A stretch of DNA of 64,000 nucleotides from Bacteroidota bacterium. Its GTDB lineage: Bacteria; Bacteroidota; Bacteroidia; Flavobacteriales; Weeksellaceae. Each line of letters opens with the position of its first letter. Positions within the stretch are counted from its first letter, which is position 1. Under the pieces are notes generated by a model. It did no database searches and was not told the DNA's origin. It was given only the letters and a program-made list of their open reading frames with translations. Below, in pieces: positions 51,502 through 59,710 of the stretch. The translations under genes and the position numbers were made by a program. The stretch covers positions 1 to 64,000 of the forward strand of contig JAEWOR010000045.1 in assembly GCA_023399595.1 (NCBI GenBank), in the 5' to 3' direction.

Positions 51502-52725
51502 TTAATGCTTACGAATTTCGTGAATTTCGAAATCTCCTTTCAGAAGACCAAGCTTTACTTCGTTTAAAATCTCAGGATTGGCTTTAGCATCAATGCTGTG
51601 TTTTTTGATTATCTCAAAGTTTTGAATCTGATTAAAAAGTTCATAAAAACCATATCCCGTAAGCTTTCCGCTTTCGAAAAGTAAAAAAGATTTCTCCCCC
51701 AATTTTCTTCCTTTGGAAATGAGAAGTTGGTTTCTATTTTTTAAATTAATGACTTTTAATAAATTATCAAAAACAGATAAACTTTCACTTGAACGAATAA
51801 ATTGTAAAGCTTTTTCTCCTTGTGATGAGTTTTTGAATTTTAAAATAGGAGTGACTTCTTTATTCAATCTTACTTTTTCAATCACCAAAACATCATTTTT
51901 CAAATACAAACCAAAAGGCAAAGAATATTTTTTACGGATGTTTTTATTTTTTAACATCAATTTTGCAATAATATCAGTTCCTGTAAGTTCAAAAGAAATA
52001 TTTTCGGTTTCTTTTTGTATGATTTCCCACTTTTTGGATTTGGAATTAAAGAGTTTTTTTGCGGATTTATAAACATCCAAAACATAATCAGAGAAAATAA
52101 TTTTACCATCTCTTTTCTGAAAATAGATAATTCCTTTTTCCGAAGGAAGATCTTGAGTAAGTTCTTTAATTTTATTGATGTAAGAATTAGCGTTCAATTC
52201 TTCATGATGAGCTTGAATAATCTCTTTGTCTTTATCTTTGGAAAGCAAAATTTGCAGAAGTTCTACCGTTGCCAGCGCATCTCCGCTCGCTCTGTGTGCG
52301 TTCACTAAAGGAATTCCTAAAGATTTAGTAAGTTTTCCTAAAGAATAACTCGCTTCATTTGGAATGAGTTTTTTAGCCAACTCAATAGTATCTAATGTAT
52401 TGATTTTGAATTCATAACCTAGTTTTTTAAACGATTGCCTCAACATTCGGTAATCAAAATCAATATTATGTCCCACCAAAGTGGTTCCTTCTGTAATTTC
52501 TACAACTCTTTTGGCAATTTCATGGAATTTCGGTGCTGTTTTCACCATATTTGGGGTAATTCCAGTCAATTTTTGAACAAAAGGAGTTATCTCTCCTTCA
52601 GGATTTACCATAGAGATGAATTGATCAACAATTTTATGACCATCATATTTGTAAATAGCAACTTCTATAATGCTTTCTTTACGAAAACCGCCACCATTCC
52701 CTTCTATATCTACAACTGAGTACAC
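51502..52725 (-). CDS. DnaQ-type DEDDh exonuclease with degenerate GIY-YIG-like region
   Basis: The 407-aa protein starts with a DEDDh exonuclease: ExoI YSVVDIEGNGG, ExoII TLVGHNIDFDYRML, and ExoIII VNAHRASGDALATVELL with the catalytic His. The second half resembles the GIY-YIG plus UvrC-like region of DnaQ-Cho-type fusions (EKGIIYFQKRDGKIIFSDYV, FELTGTDIIAKLMLKNKNIR), but the catalytic Tyr/Gly and terminal Glu are not in place. It likely trims DNA 3' ends; the second domain may only bind DNA. It is 16 bp downstream of the HerA-like gene on the same strand. Confidence 0.85.
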   Translation of the reverse strand: MYSVVDIEGNGGGFRKESIIEVAIYKYDGHKIVDQFISMVNPEGEITPFVQKLTGITPNMVKTAPKFHEIAKRVVEITEGTTLVGHNIDFDYRMLRQSFKKLGYEFKINTLDTIELAKKLIPNEASYSLGKLTKSLGIPLVNAHRASGDALATVELLQILLSKDKDKEIIQAHHEELNANSYINKIKELTQDLPSEKGIIYFQKRDGKIIFSDYVLDVYKSAKKLFNSKSKKWEIIQKETENISFELTGTDIIAKLMLKNKNIRKKYSLPFGLYLKNDVLVIEKVRLNKEVTPILKFKNSSQGEKALQFIRSSESLSVFDNLLKVINLKNRNQLLISKGRKLGEKSFLLFESGKLTGYGFYELFNQIQNFEIIKKHSIDAKANPEILNEVKLGLLKGDFEIHEIRKH

Positions 52726-52741
52726 GTAATTTTTTTATTTT

Positions 52742-54268
52742 TTATCTTCTTCTTCCTCCTAAACCCAACATTCCTAATAAAGCTTTTGCCCCTTCACGCA
52801 TTAATGTTGTCGTAAAGGTTTTTCCAGCTCTACTTTCTAAAACCTGTTCGAACATTCCAGGTTCTTCTTTTACATGTTTTGTTTTTCGCATTGGAGTAGC
52901 TGTTTTTACAGCCTGACTCATTCTTGCATTTAAAATTTCAAAAGCAGACTCTTTATTTAATGTTTCTTCATATTTTGCTACTAAAGCTGAGTTTGAAGTA
53001 AGATCATTAACTTCCTGTTCAGTAAGAATATCCATTCTAGATTCAGGAGAAATTAAAAACGTTTGAACCAAAGGAGTTGGAATTCCTTTTTCGTTCAAAG
53101 CTGTAACAAAAGCCTCGCCAATTCCTAAATTTTGGATAAGATTGGCAGCGTCATAAAATACCGTTGTTGGGTAATTTTCTACGGCTTTCGTAATTTCCTT
53201 TTTATCTTTTGCAGTGAAACCTCTTAAAGCATGTTGCACTTTTAAACCTAATTGCGAAAGTACATTTTCTGGAACATCACCCGGAATTTGTGTAATAAAA
53301 TAAATACCAACACCTTTAGAACGGATTAATTTCACCATTGTTTCAATCTGAGAAAGCAACGTTTTTGAAGCTTCATCAAAAATCAGATGCGCTTCATCTA
53401 TAAACAGCACCAATTTTGGTTTGTCGGCGTCTCCAATTTCTGGGAAACTCATATAAATTTCAGCAAAAAGTGAAAGCATAAAAGTTGAAAATAACTGTGG
53501 TTTACTTTGGATATTACCTACGCGTAAAATATTCACAACACCTTTTCCATCGCGAGTTTGCAATAAATCATGAACATCAAAACTCGGTTCTCCAAAGAAA
53601 GTTGCTGCTCCTTGCTGTTCTAATGCAACAATTGAACGTAAAATCGCACCTAAAGAAGCCGAAGCAATGGAACCATAATTCGCTGACAACTCAGCTTTAC
53701 CTTGAGGATTATCGGTTACATATTGCAATACTTTCTTCAAATCATCCAGATCTACCAAAGGAAGACCTTTATCATCGCAATATTTAAAAACAATGGACAT
53801 GATACTTTGCTGAGTATCATTCAAATCTAAAATTTTACTCAATAAAATAGGACCAAATTCAGTAACCGTAGCACGGAGTTTTACGCCTTTTTCATTAGAA
53901 ATCGTCATTAATTCTACAGGAAAACTTTGAGCCTCATAAGGAAGTTGCGTTTTTGCATAACGTTCTTTGATGATTTCATTTTCTATTCCTGCTTCTGCAA
54001 TTCCAGAAAAATCTCCTTTTATATCCAACACTAAAGAAGGAACTCCAGCGTGAGAAAGTTGCTCTGCAAAAACCTGTAAAGTTTTGGTTTTCCCCGTTCC
54101 TGTTGCTCCAGCAATTAAACCATGTCTATTAATGGTTTTCAAAGGGATAGTAACATTTACTTCAGGAATTACTTCACCATCAAACATTCCTTTTCCTAAA
54201 ACAATATAATCTCCTTTTGGACTGTATTTTTTGTTAAGTTCTTCTATAAATTTTGTTTTATCCGCCAT
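52742..54268 (-). CDS. HerA-like/DUF853 (YjgR-type) ATPase
   Basis: The 508-aa protein matches the DUF853 family of HerA/FtsK-like ATPases: GLIAGATGTGKTKTLQVFAE (Walker A), LVLFIDEAHLIFDEA (Walker B), IRSKGVGIYFITQIPGDVPE (sensor), and the basic tail. A Gly/Arg-rich end (LGGRRR) follows. Such proteins are hexameric DNA-translocase-like ATPases with unproven cellular role. The exonuclease downstream hints at a DNA-processing pair, like HerA with NurA; this link is inference. Confidence 0.9.
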   Translation of the reverse strand: MADKTKFIEELNKKYSPKGDYIVLGKGMFDGEVIPEVNVTIPLKTINRHGLIAGATGTGKTKTLQVFAEQLSHAGVPSLVLDIKGDFSGIAEAGIENEIIKERYAKTQLPYEAQSFPVELMTISNEKGVKLRATVTEFGPILLSKILDLNDTQQSIMSIVFKYCDDKGLPLVDLDDLKKVLQYVTDNPQGKAELSANYGSIASASLGAILRSIVALEQQGAATFFGEPSFDVHDLLQTRDGKGVVNILRVGNIQSKPQLFSTFMLSLFAEIYMSFPEIGDADKPKLVLFIDEAHLIFDEASKTLLSQIETMVKLIRSKGVGIYFITQIPGDVPENVLSQLGLKVQHALRGFTAKDKKEITKAVENYPTTVFYDAANLIQNLGIGEAFVTALNEKGIPTPLVQTFLISPESRMDILTEQEVNDLTSNSALVAKYEETLNKESAFEILNARMSQAVKTATPMRKTKHVKEEPGMFEQVLESRAGKTFTTTLMREGAKALLGMLGLGGRRR

Positions 54269-54490
54269 GTTTTTTAAAAATCAAAATAATTGATAAAGGT
54301 ATTAATTTTTAAGAAAATCACATCACAAAGATTTACTTATAAATTAGTTTTTTTTGAAAAAATAAGTTTCTAAATTACCATTACAGAATATTAAAAAATA
54401 ATTGTATTTTTATTAATTCAGAACTCGTTTGAGCTTATCAAAAAATCCTCAAAACTCTTATTCAATAAACAATATAGAAGAATTTAAAAT

Positions 54491-54934
54491 ATGAAAAGAA
54501 AGGATATTATCAATACCATTATTGATGAACAAAAGAAAATAGTTGCCAATTTGGAAGTTTCTGTAGAGCGTTATGAACACGCCTCAGATTTGGATGAAGA
54601 TGGAACCATTGATCCAGACGATTTATCACAACAAACACAGTATCGTGATATGCTTTTACGTTTTACGCAACTTTTAGATAAAGCAAAAAAAGAACTGGAA
54701 TATCTCATCAATGAAACTGAAGAAGAGCATAAAATAATTGAGGACGGAACCCTTATCGAAACAGATAAAGCTTATATTTTTATTGGAATTTCTGTCCCAA
54801 AATTCAACATTAACGACAAAGTTGTCTATGCAATCTCTGTTGAAGCTCCAGTTTACAGCAAAGTTAAAGGGAAAAACATTGGTGATAGCATAGAGTTCAA
54901 TCAACAAGAAATGAAAATAATTTCCATAGCATAG
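54491..54934 (+). CDS. GreA/GreB-like protein
   Basis: The 147-aa protein has the Gre layout: an N-terminal helical hairpin (about residues 5-80) whose tip is acidic (DLDEDGTIDPDDLSQQ), then a C-terminal FKBP-like domain, GTLIETDKAYIFIGISVPKF and VYSKVKGKNIGDSIEFNQQ. Gre factors enter the RNA polymerase secondary channel and stimulate cleavage of backtracked RNA. The hairpin-tip acidic residues would be needed for that. Bacteroidota have a second true GreA, so this may be a paralogue with altered role. Confidence 0.68.
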   Translation: MKRKDIINTIIDEQKKIVANLEVSVERYEHASDLDEDGTIDPDDLSQQTQYRDMLLRFTQLLDKAKKELEYLINETEEEHKIIEDGTLIETDKAYIFIGISVPKFNINDKVVYAISVEAPVYSKVKGKNIGDSIEFNQQEMKIISIA

Positions 54935-55027
54935 TTTATATCTATTATCAAAACTTGCTTTATATCATAGGAAAAATCATAAAGAAGTACGATTTTTGTA
55001 CTGAATTTAGACTTAATAATTACAACA

Positions 55028-56440
55028 ATGAAAGTTGAACAAATTTATACGGGATGCCTTGCACAAGGTGCTTACTATATCGTTTCTGAAAATGAAGCGG
55101 CAATTATTGATCCATTAAGAGAAATACAACCTTATCTGGATCGTCTTGCTAAAGACCATGTAACTTTAAAATATATTTTTGAAACTCATTTCCACGCAGA
55201 TTTTGTTTCAGGACATTTGGATTTAAGCAAAAAAACAGGAGCGCCTATTGTTTATGGACCTACAGCTCAACCTGAATTTGAAGCGATTACAGCAGAAGAC
55301 AACCAAATTTTCGAAATTGGAAAAGTTAAAATAAAAGTACTCCACACTCCTGGTCACACATTAGAAAGTGCCACTTTTATGTTAATTGATGAAAACGGAA
55401 AAGAAACCGCTATTTTCTCTGGCGACACTTTGTTTTTAGGTGATGTTGGAAGACCCGACCTCGCTCAAAAGGCAGCACATATGACGCAGGAAGAACTTGC
55501 GGGTTTATTGTACGACAGTCTTCAAACTAAAATAATGCCTCTTGCAGACGATATAATTGTTTATCCAGCTCACGGTGCGGGTTCTGCTTGTGGAAAAAAC
55601 ATGCAAAAAGAGACTGTTGACATATTAGGAAATCAGAAAAAGACCAATTACGCTCTTAATCAACCTAACAAAGAAACTTTCGTTAAAGAAGTTCTGGATG
55701 GTTTGGCGCCACCTCCAAAATATTTTGGAATGAATGTAGCGATGAACAAAACTGGTTATGAAAGTTTTGACAGTGTTTTAAATAAAGGTTTAAATCCAAT
55801 TTTAACCAACGACTTTGAAGCGGTTGCAGAAGAAACGGGAGCCTTAATCTTGGATACGAGAAGTCCGGGAGATTTCTTCAAAGGCTTCGTCCCAAATGCA
55901 ATTAATATTGGTTTAAAAGGAGATTTTGCCCCTTGGGTAGGAGCCATGATTGTTGATGTAAAACAGCCACTTTTATTGGTTTCTGATGAAGGAACTCAGG
56001 AAGAAGTAATTACCAGACTTTCGAGAGTTGGTTTTGATAATGTTTTAGGCTATCTAGAAGGTGGTTTTGATGCGTGGAAAGCATCAGGAAAAGAAGTTGA
56101 TGTAGTAAATAGAATATCCGCAGAACAATTTGCATCTGAATTTAAGAACGATTCTAAAGTGATTGATGTTCGTAAAGAAGGTGAATACGAAGCAGAACAC
56201 GTAGAAGAAGCTTACAGCAAACCTTTGGCTTACATTTCTGAATGGGCAGGAAATATTGATGATAAAGAACATTTTTTCTTGCATTGCGCAGGAGGTTACA
56301 GAAGTATGATTGCCGCAAGTATTTTAAATGCTCGTGGAATTAGAAACTTCACTGAAGTTGATGGAGGTTTTAATGGAATTAAAAAAACAGAAAAAGTACC
56401 AACTTCAAATTTTGTTTGTCAATCTAAAACTTTAAACTAA
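55028..56440 (+). CDS. persulfide dioxygenase-rhodanese fusion (CstB-like)
   Basis: The 470-aa protein has an MBL-fold persulfide dioxygenase domain (residues 1-230: ETHFHADFVSGHLDL, LHTPGHTLES, FSGDTLFLGDVGRPDLA, YPAHGAGSACGK). Two rhodanese domains follow. The first (about 265-355) has no cysteine at the active loop (LLLVSDEGTQEE); the second (about 365-460) has the catalytic Cys in FLHCAGGYRS. This is the order of CstB-type enzymes, which oxidise persulfide sulfur and transfer it to sulfite, giving thiosulfate. It heads an operon with a rhodanese lipoprotein and a thioredoxin, and would clear sulfide in the cytoplasm. Confidence 0.88.
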   Translation: MKVEQIYTGCLAQGAYYIVSENEAAIIDPLREIQPYLDRLAKDHVTLKYIFETHFHADFVSGHLDLSKKTGAPIVYGPTAQPEFEAITAEDNQIFEIGKVKIKVLHTPGHTLESATFMLIDENGKETAIFSGDTLFLGDVGRPDLAQKAAHMTQEELAGLLYDSLQTKIMPLADDIIVYPAHGAGSACGKNMQKETVDILGNQKKTNYALNQPNKETFVKEVLDGLAPPPKYFGMNVAMNKTGYESFDSVLNKGLNPILTNDFEAVAEETGALILDTRSPGDFFKGFVPNAINIGLKGDFAPWVGAMIVDVKQPLLLVSDEGTQEEVITRLSRVGFDNVLGYLEGGFDAWKASGKEVDVVNRISAEQFASEFKNDSKVIDVRKEGEYEAEHVEEAYSKPLAYISEWAGNIDDKEHFFLHCAGGYRSMIAASILNARGIRNFTEVDGGFNGIKKTEKVPTSNFVCQSKTLN

Positions 56441-56444
56441 AAAA

Positions 56445-56825
56445 ATGAAAAAAGTATTATTTGGCTTTGCATTTACCCTTATTTTAGCATCCTGCGGAAG
56501 TCAAAAAGAAGTTTCTGTTGAAAATAAACCCCCTTTAGCCGAAGTAATTTCGGAAGCGGATGTCACTTTAGTAGACGTTAGAATTCCTGAAGAATACAAA
56601 GAAGCTACAGCTAACAATGCAGTCAATGTTCCATTAGCGGAAATAGAAAACAATATAGATTTCTTCAAAAAACAAAAGAAAGTAGTAGTATTTTGCAACA
56701 GAGGAATTCAGGCTGATAAAGCCATAGAAATTTTAAAGAAAAATGGCGTTGAAAACGTTGTAGATGGAACTTCTTGGAAAAACGTAAAAGCTTTACAAGA
56801 TCAAAACAAACTAAAAAAAGACTAA
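56445..56825 (+). CDS. rhodanese-domain lipoprotein
   Basis: The 126-aa protein has a lipoprotein signal (LILASCGSQKE, Cys17) and one rhodanese domain: VTLVDVRIPEEYKEATANNA, VNVPLAEIENNIDFFKKQKK, and the active-site loop VVFCNRGIQADKA with the catalytic Cys. It is exported and membrane-anchored, so it handles sulfane sulfur on the periplasmic side while the upstream fusion works in the cytoplasm. Spacing is 4 bp to the fusion gene and 1 bp to the thioredoxin gene. Confidence 0.9.
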   Translation: MKKVLFGFAFTLILASCGSQKEVSVENKPPLAEVISEADVTLVDVRIPEEYKEATANNAVNVPLAEIENNIDFFKKQKKVVVFCNRGIQADKAIEILKKNGVENVVDGTSWKNVKALQDQNKLKKD

Positions 56826-56826
56826 T

Positions 56827-57126
56827 ATGTCTCAGAAATTCAAAGAAATAATAGATTCTGAAAGACCGGTTTTAATAGATTTTTTTGCAACTTGGTGCCA
56901 ACCTTGCAAAGTGCAATCTTCGGTTCTTAATTCTGTGAAAGAAAATGTAGGTGAAGCTGCAAGAATTATAAAAGTAGATATCGATCAATACCCTTCCATC
57001 GCTGCAGAATATGGCGTAAGAAGCGTTCCTACTTTAGCAGTGTTTAAAAATGGTGAACTTTTATGGAAAGAAAGTGGAGTACATGATGTGAATACACTCA
57101 CTCAGCTGCTCAATCAATACAAATAG
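56827..57126 (+). CDS. thioredoxin-family protein
   Basis: The 99-aa protein is a single thioredoxin domain with the active site ATWCQPCKVQ (Cys24, Cys27), the cis-Pro motif VRSVPTLAVFKNG, and a normal length. No signal peptide, so cytoplasmic. The middle residues are Gln-Pro instead of the classic Gly-Pro. As the last gene of the persulfide operon it may reduce persulfides formed on the rhodanese cysteines. A terminator follows. Confidence 0.92.
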   Translation: MSQKFKEIIDSERPVLIDFFATWCQPCKVQSSVLNSVKENVGEAARIIKVDIDQYPSIAAEYGVRSVPTLAVFKNGELLWKESGVHDVNTLTQLLNQYK

Positions 57127-57133
57127 AAAAATC

Positions 57134-57153
57134 CCGCTCAAAAATTTGAGCGG
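57134..57153. terminator. bidirectional terminator after thioredoxin gene
   Basis: CCGCTCAAA and TTTGAGCGG are perfect arms around AA, with A- and T-runs on the sides; it also ends the converging nucleosidase gene. Confidence 0.85.
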
Positions 57154-57158
57154 TTTTT

Positions 57159-57731
57159 TTATTTATCCAAAGCTACTTTTAAAGCTTTTGCTGCTCTTTT
57201 AACTTCCGTAGTCCAATCGTCAACTGCATTTCCGTCGGCGCCGTCAGAAATATATTTTAAACACAGAAAATCTATTTGTTCTAGCTGACAAACTTTCGCC
57301 AAAGCAAAAGCTTCCATATCAATAACGTTGTATTCATGGTTGTTATGCTCCATCTCAAATTGATCGCCACTTCCACAAATCCCGATAGGCAAATGTTCTA
57401 ATTCAATTCCATGATTAAGAATAATTGAAGAGTTCTCAAAAGGCGTTTCAAATTTTTGAAATCCTAAAGCCATCACCTCCATATCTCGTTGGATAAATTG
57501 GTTACAACAAACCACTTCTCCTCTATTAAAAGTCGTACTTCCCGCCGTTCCTAAATTGATGACAACATCTGGCTGATGCTCGTGTAAAGCTTTCATTAAA
57601 TAATAAGTTGCATTTAGCTTTCCCACACCAATAAAGACTTTATTTTCATCTTTAAATTCAACTCCTGCTTCAGTTTCTAATGCAAAGATAAAAAGTGGAT
57701 TTTTATATATTTTCTGATTAATTTCTAACAT
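57159..57731 (-). CDS. MTA/SAH nucleosidase-like phosphorylase-superfamily protein
   Basis: The 190-aa protein belongs to the PNP/UDP superfamily: VFIGVGKLNATYYLMKALHE, PDVVINLGTAGSTTFNRGEV (phosphate/ribose loop), EYNVIDMEAFALAKVCQLEQ (ribose-binding Met-Glu) and CLKYISDGADGNAVDDW (catalytic Asp). These enzymes cleave N-glycosidic bonds of nucleosides such as methylthioadenosine. It is shorter than MtnN (232 aa), typical of the small Bacteroidota nucleosidases. The exact nucleoside is not certain. Confidence 0.82.
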   Translation of the reverse strand: MLEINQKIYKNPLFIFALETEAGVEFKDENKVFIGVGKLNATYYLMKALHEHQPDVVINLGTAGSTTFNRGEVVCCNQFIQRDMEVMALGFQKFETPFENSSIILNHGIELEHLPIGICGSGDQFEMEHNNHEYNVIDMEAFALAKVCQLEQIDFLCLKYISDGADGNAVDDWTTEVKRAAKALKVALDK

Positions 57732-58150
57732 TATTTCTTACTAAAAGCACAAAAATACAGACAAAAAACAGCTTTTCCGAATTTCTTAAAATTAAATCAC
57801 TTGTACTTTATTTATGTTTTACCATTTTTTTGCAAGTTCAATGCCTATAAGCGCAAAAGCTAATTACCAACAATGGTATTGCCAGGCCAAAACTCTTTCA
57901 AATTAAACGGATGACTAAAAAAAGAAAACGAATCTTAAAACTGTAAGCAACATTTTTTCTGAAGAACTTCGCTTTAGAAAATAATAGTAACGCATCGCAA
58001 GAAAATCCCAAGACTTTCTAGGATGGGAGGCAACAATACATTATAACCGAAAAAATGAAGTGTTACGGGGAAAACAATCATTAATAATGAATAATTAACA
58101 AAATAGAATTTATAATTGAACGTAAGAATCTTAAACGTATATAAAATAAA
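57732..58150. other. gene-free region upstream of nucleosidase
   Basis: About 420 bp with no credible gene. A short frame at 57911 (MTKKRKRILKL, then stop) hints at old coding debris, and a few GC-richer patches (58000-58080) look unlike their surroundings. Nothing is recognisable. Confidence 0.4.
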
Positions 58151-58183
58151 AAACCCTCTGAAATCAAATGATTCAGAGGGTTT
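58151..58183. terminator. terminator after the tRNA cluster
   Basis: AAACCCTCTGAA (58151-58162) and TTCAGAGGGTTT (58172-58183) are perfect arms; in minus sense the stem is followed by a TTTTTAT-type tail, ending the three-tRNA transcript. Confidence 0.85.
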
Positions 58184-58187
58184 AGAG

Positions 58188-58271
58188 TACCCCAGACGGG
58201 ACTTGAACCCGTACGCCAAAAGAGGCACAGGATTTTAAGTCCTGCGTGTCTACCAGTTCCACCACCAGGGC
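58188..58271 (-). tRNA. tRNA-Leu (anticodon TAA)
   Basis: In minus sense the cloverleaf has the D-arm GGTGGAACTGGTAGACACG, anticodon stem CAGGA/TCCTG with loop CTTAAAA (anticodon TAA), a variable arm, and T-arm GGGTTCAAGTCCC. CCA is not encoded. The acceptor stem contains G-U pairs. Confidence 0.93.
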
Positions 58272-58280
58272 ATGGTGTGG

Positions 58281-58353
58281 AGCGAAAAACGGGATTCGAA
58301 CCCGCGACCCCAACCTTGGCAAGGTTGTGCTCTACCAGCTGAGCTATTTTCGC
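58281..58353 (-). tRNA. tRNA-Gly (anticodon GCC)
   Basis: 73 nt, starting GCGAAAATAGCTCAGCTGGT, anticodon loop TTGCCAA (anticodon GCC), T-arm GGGTTCGAATCCC, acceptor end TTTTCGC plus T. Lies 9 bp from each neighbouring tRNA. Confidence 0.95.
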
Positions 58354-58362
58354 AATACGTTG

Positions 58363-58444
58363 TGCGGATGAAGGGACTCGAACCCCCACGCCTCACGGCA
58401 CCAGATCCTAAGTCTGGCGTGGCTACCAATTACACCACATCCGC
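58363..58444 (-). tRNA. tRNA-Leu (anticodon TAG)
   Basis: 82 nt, starting GCGGATGTGGTGTAATTGGT, anticodon loop CTTAGGA (anticodon TAG), long variable arm, T-arm GGGTTCGAGTCCC, acceptor end CATCCGC plus A. First of the three tRNAs in the minus-strand transcript. Confidence 0.95.
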
Positions 58445-58608
58445 TGTTATAATAAAGATCTCTGTTCGTTTTTGTGAGTGCAAATATAGAAGATAATTTC
58501 TATTCTCACAAATAAAATTTTAAATTTTTTATTTTTTTTAAATCTTTTAAATTCTCAATTTCAAATTACATTTCTATTTCATACTTTTACATCCTAATTA
58601 TTTATGAC

Positions 58609-58989
58609 ATGGAATTACAAGGAACGGTAAAAAAAGTTTTTGATACTCAAACATTTGCGAGTGGTTTTCAGAAAAGAGAAATGATTCTTTTAACGCAAGA
58701 ACAGTATCCACAACCAATTAGTATTGAATTTTTACAAGACAAAATAAATTTATTGGATACAGTTTCTGAAGGCGAAAATGTAAAAGTAGGTATTAATATT
58801 AGAGGTAGAGAATGGACTTCCCCACAAGGAGAAGTAAAATATTTCAACTCTATTACGGGTTGGAGAATTGAAAAAGTATCTGATTTGGGTGGTTCTGAAC
58901 CTACACAAGCCCAACCTTCAGCTACACAAGCTCCAGTATCTAATGGGAATCCTTTTGGTGAAGAAGAGGATGATGATTTACCATTCTAA
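58609..58989 (+). CDS. DUF3127 OB-fold protein
   Basis: The 126-aa protein matches DUF3127: GTVKKVFDTQTFASGFQKRE, YPQPISIEFLQDKINLLDTV and VGINIRGREWTSPQGEVKYF, an OB-fold-like region. A Gln/Ala/Pro linker and an acidic tail (NPFGEEEDDDLPF) follow, which look like the C-terminal tip of single-stranded-DNA-binding protein. It might therefore be an SSB-like protein that recruits partners, though the family is not characterised. Confidence 0.88.
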   Translation: MELQGTVKKVFDTQTFASGFQKREMILLTQEQYPQPISIEFLQDKINLLDTVSEGENVKVGINIRGREWTSPQGEVKYFNSITGWRIEKVSDLGGSEPTQAQPSATQAPVSNGNPFGEEEDDDLPF

Positions 58990-59019
58990 TATTGATAAAG
59001 GTTTAACACAACAAAAATA

Positions 59020-59048
59020 AAATCCTGCTTTCATTTGAAGTGGGATTT
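59020..59048 (+). terminator. terminator of DUF3127 gene
   Basis: AAATCC...CTT and AAG...GGATTT arms with an internal mismatch, followed by a T-run; the aat ATG is 8 bases further on. Confidence 0.7.
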
Positions 59049-59056
59049 TTTTAGCG

Positions 59057-59710
59057 ATGTTTTTATTAGACAAAAATGAAATTTCTTTTCCCGATCCAGC
59101 TGTTTATGATGGACATGAGGGCATTTTAGCTGTTGGCGGAGATTTATCTGTCGAAAGAATGCTTTTTGCCTATCAATTGGGGCTTTTCCCTTGGTTTAAT
59201 CCTGGGGAAGAAATTCTTTGGTGGTGCCCTGATCCTAGATTCGTGCTTTTTCCAAATGAATTGAAAATTTCCAAATCAATGAAAAAGATATTGAAATCTG
59301 GAAAATTTACATTTACTGAAAATCAAAATTTTGAAGAAGTAATTAATAATTGTCAGAAAATAGGGAGAAAAGACCAAAATGGAACTTGGCTTTCTGAAGA
59401 ACTAAAAGAATCTTTTATGTATTTGCATCAATTAGGTTATGCTAAAAGCGTGGAAGTTTGGGAAAACAACGAGCTAGTGGGTGGTTTTTATGGAATGCAA
59501 ATAGGAAAAGTTTTTTGCGGCGAAAGTATGTTTGCAAAAGTAAGCAACGCTTCAAAAGCTGGATTTATTTATTTTATTGAAAAATACAAAAACGATTTAG
59601 CGATTATTGACTGTCAATCCCACACCAATCATTTAGAAAGTTTAGGGGCTAGAATGATTCCTAAAAAGGGATTTTTAAAAATTTTATACGATACACAACA
59701 TGAATCCTAA
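59057..59710 (+). CDS. aat: leucyl/phenylalanyl-tRNA--protein transferase
   Basis: The 217-aa protein has the Aat motifs FPDPAVYDGHEGILAVGGDL, AYQLGLFPWFNPGEEILWWC (substrate pocket), PDPRFVLFPNELKISKSMKK, TWLSEELKESFMYLHQLGYA and GGFYGMQIGKVFCGESMFAK, ending with the IIDCQSHTNHLESLGARMIP strand. It adds Leu or Phe from tRNA to proteins with N-terminal Lys or Arg, marking them for ClpAP (N-degron pathway). The length is typical. It overlaps the transporter gene by 11 bp. Confidence 0.95.
   Translation: MFLLDKNEISFPDPAVYDGHEGILAVGGDLSVERMLFAYQLGLFPWFNPGEEILWWCPDPRFVLFPNELKISKSMKKILKSGKFTFTENQNFEEVINNCQKIGRKDQNGTWLSEELKESFMYLHQLGYAKSVEVWENNELVGGFYGMQIGKVFCGESMFAKVSNASKAGFIYFIEKYKNDLAIIDCQSHTNHLESLGARMIPKKGFLKILYDTQHES

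Noticed and set aside
58081..58389. 102-aa open frame on the minus strand across the tRNA cluster
   Set aside because: It is a translation of tRNA-Gly and tRNA-Leu genes, a common false protein in databases.
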